DNA of 64,000 nt from Candidatus Fimadaptatus faecigallinarum (GCA_018714445.1 DVNK01000032.1:1-64000), one strand, 5' to 3'. Positions 52,089 through 63,800 are shown, numbered from the stretch's first letter. Notes: generated from the sequence alone by a model not told the origin. Program-made: numbers and translations.

Positions 52089-52774
52089 ACCTTCAACCCC
52101 TTTGCCAGCCGCTCGCGCTCAGCCTGCGGTGCGCGCAGGTAAAGCGGCTTGAGCGTCAGATAGTCCACCGCGCGTTCGGGCGCACGCTGCGCCAGCGCGC
52201 ACACCGCCGCCGCGCGCGGATAGTTCAGATGCCCCGGCGCAAACCGCGCATCCTCCCGCAGCGCACGTATCTTCTCGCGGCATGCGTCCGCTCCATCGCC
52301 CAGGAACATGACCTCGCCCGCCGGCAGCGCCGCCACAAACTCCTCAACCGGCGCAGCCACGTCGTCGGTCAGCCGCTCAAATCCCGCGCCGCCCCTGAAC
52401 GCCGCCGCGTACACCTGACTGCGCCGCGCATCAAACATCGGCGCTATCACGCCGCCAAATCCCGCCGCGCCGTACGCCAGCGCTTCCAGCGCGTCCACGC
52501 CCAGCGCCCGCGCCCCGGTCGCATGCGCCAGCGCCTTGACCGTCGTCACGCCTATGCGCACGCCGGTAAACGAGCCCGGTCCCACCGTGCATGCGAATAT
52601 CTCGATATCCGCCGCGCGCAGCCCGGCGCACTCCAGCGCATGCTGCACCATCGGCAGCACGGTCTGCGAATGCGTAAGGCCATGCCGGGCATTTTCCTCA
52701 TGGGTGACTACGCCGTCCTGCATCAGCGCGACCGACGCGTATGGCCCGGATGTATCCATCGCCAGTATGTTCAT
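52085..52774 (-). CDS. tsaB: tRNA threonylcarbamoyladenosine synthesis protein TsaB
   Basis: A 229-aa ASKHA-fold partner of TsaD in t6A37 synthesis. MNILAMDTSGPYASVAL, HGLTHSQTVLPMV, and TVGPGSFTGVRIGVTTVKAL are diagnostic. It overlaps tsaE upstream and rimI downstream by 4 bp each (ATGA), so translation is coupled throughout. tsaD, often in the same unit, is not seen here. Confidence 0.95.
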   Translation of the reverse strand: MNILAMDTSGPYASVALMQDGVVTHEENARHGLTHSQTVLPMVQHALECAGLRAADIEIFACTVGPGSFTGVRIGVTTVKALAHATGARALGVDALEALAYGAAGFGGVIAPMFDARRSQVYAAAFRGGAGFERLTDDVAAPVEEFVAALPAGEVMFLGDGADACREKIRALREDARFAPGHLNYPRAAAVCALAQRAPERAVDYLTLKPLYLRAPQAERERLAKGLKV

Positions 52775-53268
52775 GCCTCATCCTCCCCCGGCGCGGCTAT
52801 CGTTATGCGGCGCGCAAAGCCGTCGGCCAGTTCGCTCACGTTGTGGTCGCCGGATACCGGCTGCTCGCCCGCCGGCACGTCGCTCATGCTCACGCGCTCC
52901 ACGCACACTGTGTACGCGCCTTCCGGGTCCAGATCGGCGTTCTCGGGCCATTCTATCGCAGCTATGCCATCGCCGCCTATGTATTCGTTTAAGCCGGTCT
53001 CAAACAGCTGCTCCGGGTCGTCCATGCGGTACAGGTCGAAGTGGTAGAAGTTGCAAGTCGGCCCTGAGTACTGCTGCATCGTCGTGAACGTCGGGCTGGT
53101 TATGTGGCTGGTTATGCCCAGCCCCCGCGCCAATCCCCGCGCAAACACCGACTTGCCTGCGCCCATGTCCCCGCGCAACAGCACTATGTCGCCCGCGCGC
53201 AATCTCGCGCCCAGCTCGCGCGCTATCTCCAGCGTGCGCGCCTCGTCCGTCGTATAGTATATCTGCAT
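52771..53268 (-). CDS. tsaE: tRNA threonylcarbamoyladenosine synthesis ATPase TsaE
   Basis: A 165-aa ATPase needed for t6A37 formation with TsaB and TsaD. The Walker A motif is GDMGAGKS (33-40), SPTFTTMQQY and FYHFDLYRMDDPEQLFETGL are family blocks, and IEWPENAD is the C-terminal conserved Trp region. The ATG at 53268 has a weak GAGAGG site. It opens the operon behind a good promoter. Confidence 0.95.
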   Translation of the reverse strand: MQIYYTTDEARTLEIARELGARLRAGDIVLLRGDMGAGKSVFARGLARGLGITSHITSPTFTTMQQYSGPTCNFYHFDLYRMDDPEQLFETGLNEYIGGDGIAAIEWPENADLDPEGAYTVCVERVSMSDVPAGEQPVSGDHNVSELADGFARRITIAAPGEDEA

Positions 53269-53322
53269 ATTGCCTCTCTGTGGCGCGGCCTGCGCGCCTT
53301 GCGGTTTGTTTTATTCGATGAT

Positions 53323-53351
53323 ATTATACCCCACCCGCCGACCCCTGTAAA
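53323..53351 (-). promoter_or_regulatory. tsaE-tsaB-rimI promoter
   Basis: TATAAT (53323-53328) and TTTACA (53346-53351), spacer 17 bp, minus strand. Confidence 0.75.
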
Positions 53352-53510
53352 GGCGCGCAGTGTTACAGCATGGTTTGCCCTGCGGGCCGCGCCATGCGGC
53401 GACTGCCGGCTTAATGCCGCAATTTAATCGCATTGCCGGCCCATGCAAACACCGCCCGCATCACCGGCTCGCCGCCCAATATGACGCCTCATGCAGCTCC
53501 ATCCCGGCAT

Positions 53511-53551
53511 AAAAAACCGGGCAGGCCGCGGCGCTTGCCACAACCTGCCCG
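53511..53551 (-). terminator. Terminator after ribU
   Basis: CGGGCAGG with CCTGCCCG around an 18-nt loop on the minus strand, followed by GTTTTTTATG. Confidence 0.85.
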
Positions 53552-53565
53552 ATATTATTCTGCGC

Positions 53566-54192
53566 TTACCTGCCGCGGCGATCGTGCAGCAGCGGCGACA
53601 GCGGCTTATACAGTATGAACGTCACCAGCGCCAGCGCCAGGCCCTTGACCGCATTGAACGGTATCACGCCGTATATGAACAGCGTCGCCAGGCTGGTTAT
53701 CGCCGGATTGTCGGCCATCGCGATTATGCCCTCCATGCCGGAGAACTTGGCATACATCGGCAGCAGTATGTACTGGTTGGTGACCACCGACATCGCAACC
53801 ATGAGCACCACGCCGATCAACATGCCTATCAGCGCCGAACGGCGATTGATACTCACATGGTTCTCACGCGCGGCGTTCTTCACGCGCGCACGCTGATATA
53901 TCCACGCCGACGGCACCACCAGCGCCGCCGAACACAGGAAGTCGGCCAGTTCGCCTATGCCCGCCGTCGTGCCCATCGGTATATGTACCAGCGCCTTTAT
54001 AAGCAGCACTATCAAACCCTGCACCGGCCCCATCGCAAACCCCGCCAGCAACGCCGGCATCGTCGAAAAGTCCAGCTTCAACCACGGCAGGAACATCGGT
54101 ATCTCGAATATCGGCATCCACAGTATTATCGATACCGCCGAAAGCATGGCTACGCGCACCATATAGCGCACCCTGGTGTCAACTTGCTGCAT
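53566..54192 (-). CDS. ribU: Riboflavin ECF transporter S component RibU
   Basis: A 208-aa membrane protein of the RibU/FmnP family, the riboflavin-binding S component of an ECF importer. Family blocks: MPIFEIPMFLPWLKLDFSTM then PALLAGFAMGPVQGLIVLLI and KALVHIPMGTTAGIGELADF. Six spans are visible. The FMN riboswitch just upstream confirms the pathway. I prefer the ATG at 54192 (MQQVDTRVRY), 11 nt after GGGGG; the ATG at 54216 is the other option. ECF energising subunits are not in this window. Confidence 0.93.
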   Translation of the reverse strand: MQQVDTRVRYMVRVAMLSAVSIILWMPIFEIPMFLPWLKLDFSTMPALLAGFAMGPVQGLIVLLIKALVHIPMGTTAGIGELADFLCSAALVVPSAWIYQRARVKNAARENHVSINRRSALIGMLIGVVLMVAMSVVTNQYILLPMYAKFSGMEGIIAMADNPAITSLATLFIYGVIPFNAVKGLALALVTFILYKPLSPLLHDRRGR

Positions 54193-54281
54193 AACTTGAG
54201 CAGCCCCCTTTCGCATATCGCCCTTGCGGGCAACCTGCGCGCGCCCGGCGATCGCGGGCCGCGCCCGAAACTCGGAGGCAT

Positions 54282-54560
54282 ACAAAAACACGCCCCCGAT
54301 GCTTCTCAGAGGCGTGAAAAGACGGCAAACAAACTGCTGCTCTTCTCTCATCCAGACTCACCGGACCACCTGTCCGATACACTGTCGGCTCCGGAATCGC
54401 CAGATTGCGCCTTGCTGCCGCGCGTTCCTTTATCGAACGCCGGGAGCCGGGTACGCATACTGATCGCTGACCGGATCTGCGCGCATGCACGCTCGCGGGC
54501 TACACCGCCGGTGGGGCTTCGCACCCCGCCCTGAAGATCGCACTGGAACTCGTCGTTCCA
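54282..54560 (-). ncRNA. FMN riboswitch (RFN element) with terminator
   Basis: On the minus strand the RFN consensus is nearly complete: CTTCAGGGC with GGTGCGAAGCCCC, ACCGGCGGTGTAGCCCGCGA, AGATCCGGT, CCGGAGCCGACAGTGTATCG, then GTCTGGATGAGAGAAGA at about 54341-54536. A terminator (CACGCC with GGCGTG, then TTTTTG, 54282-54317) follows. FMN binding should switch ribU off. Confidence 0.97.
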
Positions 54561-54566
54561 TCTACA

Positions 54567-54595
54567 ATTATATGCATACCCCGCCTCAGCTGCAA
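54567..54595 (-). promoter_or_regulatory. ribU promoter
   Basis: TATAAT (54567-54572) and TTGCAG (54590-54595), spacer 17 bp, minus strand. Confidence 0.7.
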
Positions 54596-54655
54596 TGCAT
54601 TGGCGTTATGAGCATGTAAATTTATTTTTACATGGCGTCATGCCACGCCGCCACG

Positions 54656-55471
54656 TCAACCCGCGTTTACCAAGTCTTCAAAGAGCTCGCGCACTATGCC
54701 CGGCATGACCTCGCCGCGCACGTACGCCCTGCGCCGTTCATCCGCCTCGGTATGCGCGTTCAGCAGCGAGCGGCCGGCGGCAGTATTGTCGGACACGCAG
54801 CTCAATGCCGCAATGGGCAGCCCGCACAGCTTGGCCGCGCGCAGTGCCGCCGCCAGCTCCATGTCCAGCCCGTTGCAGCCGCGCGCACGTATCGCATCGA
54901 TATGGGCATACTGCGCAAACAGCGTGTCCGTGCAGAACGTGCGGCCCACATGCAGCCGCACGCCGCAGGCCCTGCAGTGGCGCGCGGCGATAGCATCGAG
55001 CCGGTCAAGCAATGCGGCGTCCGGAGTCATGCGCTCGCCAAACGCATCGAACGCCAGGTCTGCCGAGGCAATGTACCGGCTTGCGCCGTCACCGCATACC
55101 GTGCTGTGGGTCACGACCAGGTCGCCTATCGCCATGTCCGGATCCAGCGCGCCCACCGAACTGACAAACAGCACCCGCTGGCAGCCCGTGAGCCCCAGCG
55201 CCAGCACCGCATCCAGCACGACCGGCGCACCATACCCCGCCATGACGTATGTCAGCCCGCAGTCCGGCAGATCGTACGCGCGCACCGAGTTCAGTCCGCG
55301 CCCCATAAGTTCGGCTCGGCCGAGCGCTCCAAACCTTTCGGGTGGCCAGCCGGGCGTGACTATCACACCGGCTCGGACGCGCGTGGCCTCCACGCCCAGC
55401 GTGCGTCGGCAGGCGGCTTCGGGCGCAGCGCCGTAGCGCCGCATAGCGGCTATAAGGTCGGCATACTGCAT
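54656..55471 (-). CDS. Nucleoside phosphorylase family protein
   Basis: A 271-aa PNP_UDP_1-fold protein, the second such gene here. Blocks: FVSSVGALDPDMAIGDLVVT, GRTFCTDTLFAQYAHIDA, LDMELAAALRAAKLCGLP and LSCVSDNTAAG, with the catalytic-type Asp of SDN retained, unlike the gene at 290-1030. This pattern fits purine nucleoside or uridine phosphorylases. An N-terminal extension of about 30 residues precedes the fold. The ATG at 55471 follows AAGGAGCGG. The exact nucleoside is not readable. Confidence 0.78.
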   Translation of the reverse strand: MQYADLIAAMRRYGAAPEAACRRTLGVEATRVRAGVIVTPGWPPERFGALGRAELMGRGLNSVRAYDLPDCGLTYVMAGYGAPVVLDAVLALGLTGCQRVLFVSSVGALDPDMAIGDLVVTHSTVCGDGASRYIASADLAFDAFGERMTPDAALLDRLDAIAARHCRACGVRLHVGRTFCTDTLFAQYAHIDAIRARGCNGLDMELAAALRAAKLCGLPIAALSCVSDNTAAGRSLLNAHTEADERRRAYVRGEVMPGIVRELFEDLVNAG

Positions 55472-55893
55472 GTCGGATCCGCTCCTTCATTTATTACTGT
55501 CGAAATCCCGTGATGTCTCGTCTCAGGCAACGCCCGCGCAGCACAGGCAAAGTTTGAGCCCCTGCCGCAAGTCTCAGACCGCCTTCAACAGGTCAGGCAG
55601 CCGAATCGCGCGCTTATTGTAATTGCATGACTGATTTCTGCGTCAGGCACGCCACGGGCCGCATTTACCGTTGCCTAAGCGCGCCTATTAAATCATTCGG
55701 TTTGCAGTCGCGCTGCTGTGCGGGTTTGTCGTGCATTCAACGGGCTGGGCCCATGCCGCAAGGCATGGGCCCATTTGGCGCGCATAGGCGCCGCTCGTAT
55801 GATACTGCGCAGCCTGGCGCCGCATTGCCTGCGACGTCTCAACCGTCAAGCGCCGCGCATTCCAAACGCGTTCCCAAACGGCACGCCGCCGGC
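55472..55893. other. Gene-free gap with a GNRA-capped hairpin
   Basis: A perfect 12-bp stem TGGGCCCATGCC (55746-55757) with its complement (55762-55773) is closed by GCAA on the plus strand. It lies 120 nt past the amidohydrolase stop on the other strand and has no T run. Nothing else is visible. Confidence 0.45.
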
Positions 55894-57042
55894 TCAGCGC
55901 TCAAACGCCACTTCGCCGTTCACGATAGAATGCGTCACATGCGAGCGCGCATCCAGCGGATGGCCATCGTACAGGCAGATGTCGGCGTCCTTGCCCGCCT
56001 CGAGCGAGCCCACGCGGTCAGCCAGACCTATCGCCTCTGCGGCATTGATCGTTATCGCCTTGAGCGCGCCCTCCTCGCTCAGGCCGTTGCGCACGCAGAT
56101 GGCAGCCTCCACGGCCAGATACTGCTCGGGTATGACCGGCGAGTCGGTCATCAGCGCGAACTTCACGCCCGCCTGCTCGAACTTGGCCGGCGCTTCAAAC
56201 GTCAGATTGCCCAACTCGATCTTGCTGCGGTCGGTGAACAGCGGGCCCAGCGTGACCGGTATCTGCTCCTTGGCCAGCCGGTCGAGTATCAGATAGCCCT
56301 CCGTGCAGTGCTCAAGCGTCATGTTCAGGTTGAACTCGCGGCCCAGACGTATGGCCGTAAGTATGTCGTCGCTGCGGTGCGCGTGGCACTTGACCAGTAT
56401 CTCGCGCTTCAACGCCTTGACCAGCACCTCGAGTCCCAGATCGCGGTCAGGCCGCTTGTCCGGGTCGGGATTGTCCATCTTGCGCATGTAATTCTGGGCC
56501 TTCACGAACGCCTCGCGTATCACCGACGCCGTGCCCATGCGCGTCATGGGCAGCTTGCCCTTGCTGCCATAGCAGCGCTTGGGATTTTCGCCGTACGCCA
56601 TCTTTAGCGCCAGCGGTTCGCGGATTATCATGTCCTCAAGGTAGCTGCCCGCGGTCTTCATCGCCACGAACTGGCCACCTATCGCGTTGGCCGAACCGGG
56701 GCCGGTCGCAACCGTCGTAACGCCGCCCGCCAGCGCCTCGCTGAAGCACCGGTCGCGTGCGTACAGGCTGTCCAGCGCGCGCATCTGCGGCGTCACCGGA
56801 TCGGTTATCTCATTGCCGTCCGAGCCCTCAAAGCCCATCGAGTCATCCCACATGCCTATGTGGCAGTGCGCGTCCACCAGGCCCGGCAGCGCGTACAGGC
56901 CCTTGGCATCTATCACACGCGCATCGGGCGCGCTCAGCGCGCTGTCCACGGCGACTATGCGTCCCGCGTCTATCAGCACGTCGCCCTGCGGCAGGTACTG
57001 GCCCGCCATGGTGTACACCTTTGCGTTTTTGATGAGCAGCAT
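55894..57042 (-). CDS. Amidohydrolase (imidazolonepropionase-like)
   Basis: A 382-aa metal-dependent amidohydrolase of the COG1228 type. The metal site DAHCHIGMWD (HxH), later KCHAHRSDDI, LEHCTEGY and the Asp in LMTDSP are all in place. The C-terminal GSLEAGKDADICLYDGHPLD returns to the small beta domain, as in imidazolonepropionase and related peptidases. No signal peptide. The ATG at 57042 is 6 nt after AAGGAGG. The substrate (a cyclic amide or dipeptide) is unknown. Confidence 0.88.
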   Translation of the reverse strand: MLLIKNAKVYTMAGQYLPQGDVLIDAGRIVAVDSALSAPDARVIDAKGLYALPGLVDAHCHIGMWDDSMGFEGSDGNEITDPVTPQMRALDSLYARDRCFSEALAGGVTTVATGPGSANAIGGQFVAMKTAGSYLEDMIIREPLALKMAYGENPKRCYGSKGKLPMTRMGTASVIREAFVKAQNYMRKMDNPDPDKRPDRDLGLEVLVKALKREILVKCHAHRSDDILTAIRLGREFNLNMTLEHCTEGYLILDRLAKEQIPVTLGPLFTDRSKIELGNLTFEAPAKFEQAGVKFALMTDSPVIPEQYLAVEAAICVRNGLSEEGALKAITINAAEAIGLADRVGSLEAGKDADICLYDGHPLDARSHVTHSIVNGEVAFER

Positions 57043-57235
57043 TTGCATCCTCCTTCGCCGGGCGCGAGGCCCGCACCTTGTCGCAATGTAAACTTCCCAT
57101 TGCATTTTAGCGCTTTTGGCGCGCGTTTGCAACATATTTCTTCAGCCACGGCGCCCGGGCCGACCGGCGCAAACCGCCCGCACGGCATCAGAATGCGCGC
57201 AGGTTGGCCATCTGCATATCGATGCAGCGCACGCG

Positions 57236-57541
57236 TCAGCCGTCGCCAAACAGCTCGCGCACCAGTTCACGCGCCTCGTCAAGCTGCTCGTACGGCACAA
57301 ACACCCGCTGCCGCTCCAGGTTGTGCCCGACCTCCTGCGACAGCGCCGCCCCCAGCGCGCTGCGCGTCACGCACGGTATGCCGTTCTGGCCCAATACGTC
57401 CATCAGCATGCCCGCCCACATCGCCGGCCGCTCGTCCAGCAGGCAGAAGTCGCCCGGCCGTGGCGCGCGCAGTTTGCGCCGGTTGCAGCGCACGCACCGT
57501 TCGCCCTCCGTAAGCAACATGCAGTTCTCGCAGTAATTCAT
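57236..57541 (-). CDS. Small zinc-ribbon protein with DUF2007-like domain
   Basis: A 101-aa protein. The N-terminal MNYCENCMLL and CVRCNRRK supply two CxxC pairs for a zinc ribbon. The rest (FCLLDERPAMWAGMLMDVL, then VFVPYEQLDEARELVRELF) has the ferredoxin-like pattern of DUF2007, in which a small domain ends in a helix after a short strand. Proteins of this type are thought to sense or bind a ligand, but function is unknown. The ATG at 57541 follows AAAGGAG. Confidence 0.65.
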   Translation of the reverse strand: MNYCENCMLLTEGERCVRCNRRKLRAPRPGDFCLLDERPAMWAGMLMDVLGQNGIPCVTRSALGAALSQEVGHNLERQRVFVPYEQLDEARELVRELFGDG

Positions 57542-57943
57542 ATGAATACTCCTTTCGCTCGCCCGGGCGCGAGGCCCGGCGCTGCAACGCATCGCCCGTG
57601 CGGCGGCCAAACGCGCCAGCGCCATTCAACAGATCAAATAACCTCAGCATCGCCCGATAAGCCCAACGGCACTACGCTGCGCCAATGAGCTACGCAGCAC
57701 CGGCTTCCAACTCAGCGGCACGCTCCGCTGATGCCACGGCCCGGTTCAACGCCGGTCCCCATGCCGCATATCCCGATTCGATCTGATGACGGCGCAGCCT
57801 CCGCCGATATTAAGCGTTATGCACTGACCATGCATATCGATACGCCCAACGCCCAAACCGCGCCTCAGCCACGGCCAACTTCACCATACCGCCCAAAACG
57901 CAGCCGCGAGCCAGCCAGCGCCGGCCCGCGGTAGTATGTCGCA
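57542..57943. other. Gene-free gap
   Basis: I see no gene, repeat, promoter or terminator in these 402 bp between galK and the zinc-ribbon gene. Confidence 0.35.
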
Positions 57944-59230
57944 TCAGATATTCCACTGTATCGCGCCCGAATGCCGTATATCCAGCACGGTGCAGCTGTG
58001 CGCGCCGAAAACGGCTTCCAGCTTGCGCGTGAACGTGGGCAGCATGTCGTTGGGCACGAACGCAAGTATCGTGCCGGCAAAGCCGCCGCCATGTATGCGC
58101 CACGCGCCCTTGCCTTCCAGCATCCGGCGGCACATCTCCAGCGCCAGCGCCAGCGGCTCCTCGGTCTGGCCCGCGACGTACACGTTCTGCAGCAGTTTCC
58201 AGCTGCTCTCGCCCGAGGCGATTATCAGCCGGAAGAACTCGTTCAGATCGCCCTGCTTGAGCGCTTCGACCTGGCATTTGACGCGCTCGTTCTCGTCAAA
58301 GAAGTGCAGCGCGCGCAGTATCGCGCGATCGCTGACCTTGCCGCGCAGCTTGTCGATGCCTTCCTCGACCTGCTCGGGCAGCACCTCGCGCAGCACGTTG
58401 CAGCCGAACTGCGCCGCGACCTGCTTCATCTCGATCGGTATCGCCGCGTACTCGCCGGTCAGGTCGGCGTGGTTGCCGCCCGCGCCCACGACTACCAGCG
58501 CATACCCGCGCGCCGCAAAGTCGAAGTCGACGTTCTCCACGCGCGGCGTGGACTTGCGGAAGTCTATCGTGACCAGTCCGCCCAGCGCGCTGGCCGCCTG
58601 ATCCATCAGGCCCGAGGGCTTGCCAAAGTACACGTTCTCGGCATACTGCGAGATCTGCGCCAGCTCCAGGCCGGTCAGCTCGCCGCCGTTGTACATGCCG
58701 TTTAGTATGTCGGCCATCAGCACTTCAAACGCCGCAGACGACGACAGGCCCGAGCCCTTGAACACGCTCGAGGTCACTATCGCGTTGAAGCCGCCCACGC
58801 GCTTGCCCAGCTGCTTAAAGCGCGCCGCCACGCCGCGTATCAACGCCATGGACGTCTCCTTTTCGGACTCTACGGCGTCAAGCTTGTTGGTATCCACCAC
58901 CAGCGCGCCGTTGTAGCCCTCGGAGTATACGGTGATTATGCCATTGGCCGTAGGCGCGGCTATCGCCACGGTGTCCAGGTTGACGCCCGCAGCCAGCACG
59001 CGGCCAGCCTGATGATCGGTGTGGTTGCCGCCTATCTCCGTGCGGCCCGGCGCCGAGAAGAAGCTCACGCCTTCCACCGTGCCGAACTCCTCACTGAATC
59101 GCTTGGCTATGCGGCTGTAACGCTCCATCTGGTACAGCAGCACGCCCTCGCGCTTGCCGTAAAGCTCCTGGAACTTGCCTGCGGCCTCATTGGACCTCAG
59201 GTACTTCAAGATATCAGGCAGATTATTCAT
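57944..59230 (-). CDS. galK: Galactokinase
   Basis: A 428-aa GHMP kinase that phosphorylates galactose at C1. The galactokinase signature GRTEIGGNHTDHQ (62-74) is clear, as are the ATP motif SSVFKGSGLSSSAAFEVL and the C-terminal RIHGGGFAGTILAFVP. It is about 40 residues longer than E. coli GalK, with the extra residues at the N terminus before the signature, as in some Clostridia. The ATG at 59230 has a distant GGGAGAG. It stands alone; galT and galE are not in this window. Confidence 0.93.
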   Translation of the reverse strand: MNNLPDILKYLRSNEAAGKFQELYGKREGVLLYQMERYSRIAKRFSEEFGTVEGVSFFSAPGRTEIGGNHTDHQAGRVLAAGVNLDTVAIAAPTANGIITVYSEGYNGALVVDTNKLDAVESEKETSMALIRGVAARFKQLGKRVGGFNAIVTSSVFKGSGLSSSAAFEVLMADILNGMYNGGELTGLELAQISQYAENVYFGKPSGLMDQAASALGGLVTIDFRKSTPRVENVDFDFAARGYALVVVGAGGNHADLTGEYAAIPIEMKQVAAQFGCNVLREVLPEQVEEGIDKLRGKVSDRAILRALHFFDENERVKCQVEALKQGDLNEFFRLIIASGESSWKLLQNVYVAGQTEEPLALALEMCRRMLEGKGAWRIHGGGFAGTILAFVPNDMLPTFTRKLEAVFGAHSCTVLDIRHSGAIQWNI

Positions 59231-59410
59231 AGCAGTACATACTCTCCCATCCGTAAAATATGACTGGCCCTGCGCGCGCAATGTCGCGCGCCTGCGTCGC
59301 CGCTCCGCTCAGCTGCGGCAGTCGGCGCGTATACTTATTATTATTTTATACTACTCAAACCTGTTTTTCAAGCGCTTCTTACAAAAATCGCGTAAATAAT
59401 CGCGAGCCAA

Positions 59411-60805
<1,395 letters not shown>

Positions 60806-61831
60806 CTACCTTATGAACATCGCGTCGCCAAACGAGAAGAACCGGTATTCGCGTTCTACCGCCTCGCGGTACACCGCCAGCGCATTCTCGCGTCCCATGA
60901 ACGCCGATACCAGCATCAGCAGCGTAGAACCCGGCAGGTGGAAGTTGGTTATCAGCGCGTCCACCGCCTTGTAGTGGTAACCCGGGTATATGAATATGCT
61001 GGTGTCGCCCGCGCCCGCGTGAACTATGCCGTCCTCGGTGGCGGCGCTCTCCAGCGTGCGCACGCTGGTCGTGCCCACGCACACTATCCGCCGTCCGCGC
61101 GCCCGCGCCGCGTTAATGCGCGCGGCCGCATCCGGGGTCACCTCCCAGTGTTCGGTGTGCATCTCGTGATCCTCGATGTGCTCCTCCTTGACTGGGCGGA
61201 ACGTGCCCAACCCCACATGCAGCAGTATCGGCACAATATCTATACCCTTGGCCGCTATGCGCTCCAGCAGTTCGGGCGTGAAGTGCAGCCCCGCCGTGGG
61301 CGCGGCCGCCGAGCCGTCCTCGCGCGCATACACCGTCTGATAGCGCGTGGGGTCCTCCAGCTTTTCGTGTATGTACGGCGGCAGCGGCATCTCGCCCAGT
61401 GCGTCCAGCAGTTCCTCGAACACGCCCTCATACTCGAACCTGACCGTGCGCATGCCGCCCTCGTCTATCGACAGCACCTGCGCATGCAGCCGTCCGCCGC
61501 CAAACTCGAACCGCGTGCCCGGCTTGGCCCGCCGTCCCGGCCTGAGTATCACCTGCCAGGTGTCCATCGACAGCCGCTTGAGCAGCAAAAACTCTATCGG
61601 CCCGCCGGTGTCCTCGCGCACGCCATAAAGCCGCGCCGGTATTACACGCGTCTCGTTTATCACCAGCGCGTCGCCCGGCTCCAGGTACTCGATTATGTCC
61701 CGAAACACCCGGTGCTCGGGCGCGCCGCCCGTGCGCGAGCACACCATCAGCCGGCTGGAGTCGCGCGGCTCCACCGGCGTCTGCGCTATCAGCCGCTCGG
61801 GCAGATCGTATACAAAATCAGACGTATTCAC
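60806..61831 (-). CDS. queA: tRNA preQ1 ribosyltransferase-isomerase QueA
   Basis: A 341-aa enzyme that transfers and rearranges the ribose of SAM onto preQ1-tRNA to form epoxyqueuosine. Blocks: [76 protein letters not shown] and [13 protein letters not shown]. The start is GTG at 61831, preceded by GAGGTG and 2 bp after the ruvB stop. Part of ruvA-ruvB-queA-tgt, a common Firmicute order. Confidence 0.97.
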   Translation of the reverse strand: MNTSDFVYDLPERLIAQTPVEPRDSSRLMVCSRTGGAPEHRVFRDIIEYLEPGDALVINETRVIPARLYGVREDTGGPIEFLLLKRLSMDTWQVILRPGRRAKPGTRFEFGGGRLHAQVLSIDEGGMRTVRFEYEGVFEELLDALGEMPLPPYIHEKLEDPTRYQTVYAREDGSAAAPTAGLHFTPELLERIAAKGIDIVPILLHVGLGTFRPVKEEHIEDHEMHTEHWEVTPDAAARINAARARGRRIVCVGTTSVRTLESAATEDGIVHAGAGDTSIFIYPGYHYKAVDALITNFHLPGSTLLMLVSAFMGRENALAVYREAVEREYRFFSFGDAMFIR

Positions 61832-61833
61832 AC

Positions 61834-62892
61834 TTACACCTCGTCGTCAAATTCAAACCTGAGCTGTTCGACCGCCGGGCCATCCTCGCGCGGCATGGGC
61901 TGCTTCATGTGCTCGTACGCCGCCGGCGTAAGCACCCGCCCCCGCGGCGTGCGCATCATAAAGCCCAGCTGCATCAGATACGGCTCGTACACGTCCTCGA
62001 TCGTGCCGGCATCCTCGCCGGTCGACGCCGCCAGCGTGTCCAGTCCCACCGGCCCCCCGCCGAACTTCTTTATTATCGTCATCAGCATCGCGCGGTCGGT
62101 GCGATCCAGCCCCAGCTCGTCTATCTCCAGCAGGTTCAGCGCCTCGGCCGCCACCGCGCGCGTTATCACGCCGTCGCCGCGCACCTGCGCATAGTCCCGC
62201 ACGCGCTTTATCAGCCGGTTGGCCACGCGCGGCGTGCCCCGCGAGCGCCGCGCTATCTCCAGCGCGCCCTCGTCCTTGCAGTCGATCTTGAGTATGCGCG
62301 CCGAACGCGCCACTATCTGCGCCAGTTCCTCGGGCGTGTACAGCTCCAGCCTGAACGATATGCCGAACCGGTCCCTGAGCGGCGAGGACAGCATGCCCGC
62401 CCGCGTCGTCGCGCCTATCAGCGTGAACTTGGGCAGATCCAGCCGCAGCGAGCGCGCCGACGGCCCCTTGCCTATCATTATGTCCAGCGCGAAGTCCTCC
62501 ATCGCCGGGTACAGCACCTCCTCGACTGCGTGCGAGAGCCGGTGTATCTCGTCGATGAACAGTATGTCGCCCTGATTGAGGTTGGTCAGTATGCTGGCCA
62601 GATCGCCCGGGCGCTCTATCGCCGGGCCTGAAGTGGTGCGTATGTTCTGGCCCATCTCGGACGCGATTATGCATGCCAGCGTCGTCTTACCCAGCCCGGG
62701 CGGGCCGTACAGCAGCAGGTGGTCCAGCGGTTCGCGCCGCTTGACCGCCGCCTGTATGAACACGCTCAGCGACTCCTTGAGCCGCTTCTGGCCAAAGTAG
62801 TCGGCCAGCGCGCGCGGACGCAGCGTCAGCTCGCTCTCGTCCTCCTGCTCGCGCATGGCCGTGGTAATAAGTCTGTCGTCATCCTGCCGCAT
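61834..62892 (-). CDS. ruvB: Holliday junction DNA helicase RuvB
   Basis: A 352-aa AAA+ motor for branch migration. Walker A is GPPGLGKT (63-70), Walker B FIDEIHRL, sensor 1 GATTRAGML, arginine finger SSPLRDRFG; the C-terminal winged helix follows ([12 protein letters not shown]). The ATG at 62892 follows GGGAGG. It is 45 bp behind ruvA. Confidence 0.98.
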   Translation of the reverse strand: MRQDDDRLITTAMREQEDESELTLRPRALADYFGQKRLKESLSVFIQAAVKRREPLDHLLLYGPPGLGKTTLACIIASEMGQNIRTTSGPAIERPGDLASILTNLNQGDILFIDEIHRLSHAVEEVLYPAMEDFALDIMIGKGPSARSLRLDLPKFTLIGATTRAGMLSSPLRDRFGISFRLELYTPEELAQIVARSARILKIDCKDEGALEIARRSRGTPRVANRLIKRVRDYAQVRGDGVITRAVAAEALNLLEIDELGLDRTDRAMLMTIIKKFGGGPVGLDTLAASTGEDAGTIEDVYEPYLMQLGFMMRTPRGRVLTPAAYEHMKQPMPREDGPAVEQLRFEFDDEV

Positions 62893-62937
62893 AATACCTC
62901 CCCACCGCCGGGGCGCGCGCCCCGGACCGTCCATGCG

Positions 62938-63531
62938 CTAGCCGCGGTCCATCCCGCGCAGCGCCATAAGCACGAGCTTGTCCACGCTGTCGGCGCTGTC
63001 GGACACCGCCGCAATCGCGCGCTGCGCATCCTGCGCGCTGTAACCCAGCGCCATCAGCGCCTCTATCGCCTCGCCGACCGGGCCCGTGACCGCACTGGCC
63101 GGCAGCGCCGACGTTCCTTCAAGCGCCGCGTTGTCTATCTTCTCGCGCAGCTCAAGCACCACGCGCTGCGCGGTCTTTTTGCCCACGCCCGGCGCGCGCG
63201 ATATCGCCGTCACGTCGCCGGTCACTATCGCCACCGACAGCTCGCGCACGCTCAGCGCCGACAGCATGTTCAGCGCCGTGCGCGGGCCTATGCCCGACAC
63301 CGCGCGCAGCTTTTCGTACAGCGCCTTTTCCTCGCGCGTCGCGAAGCCGAACAGCTCCAGCGCATCCTCGCGCACGCTCAGCACCGTAAAGCACTTCATG
63401 CGCTCGCCCACGCGCGGCGCGGCGCTTATCGTCGTGCGCGAGCAGATCAGCTCGTACCCTACTCCGCCGCAGTCTATCACCAGCGAGTCGGCTCCCTTTT
63501 CGGCCAGCACGCCGTCTATATGCGCATACAT
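62938..63531 (-). CDS. ruvA: Holliday junction DNA helicase subunit RuvA
   Basis: A 197-aa junction-binding protein: N-terminal OB domain (MYAHIDGVLAEKG), helix-hairpin-helix motifs (VSGIGPRTALNML and APGVGKKTAQRVVLEL) and the C-terminal RuvB-contacting domain (ALMALGYSAQDAQRAI). The ATG at 63531 follows GGGAGGTG. The usual upstream ruvC is not seen; 470 bp without a gene follow to the window edge. Confidence 0.97.
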   Translation of the reverse strand: MYAHIDGVLAEKGADSLVIDCGGVGYELICSRTTISAAPRVGERMKCFTVLSVREDALELFGFATREEKALYEKLRAVSGIGPRTALNMLSALSVRELSVAIVTGDVTAISRAPGVGKKTAQRVVLELREKIDNAALEGTSALPASAVTGPVGEAIEALMALGYSAQDAQRAIAAVSDSADSVDKLVLMALRGMDRG

Positions 63532-63800
63532 TGCGCGCCACCTCCCATGTCCGCCATCGCGGGCATTCTGTCGAGATAATATTCATCAGCCTGGCACGCG
63601 CTACCGGTCGCATGGCGCGCCTGGACGGCCCGCTTTTGTGCGCCGCCGTTAAATCGCAATGGCACGGCGTGCGGCGATATTGCCGCCGTACATGCCAGGC
63701 CGCGCTCAACCTATACTTGCACGCCGCATCGCGCTGAACCGGCATAACCTGCGCGCTGAACCGCCGCGCTTTCGTTGCCATGCCGCGCGATGGTGAGCGC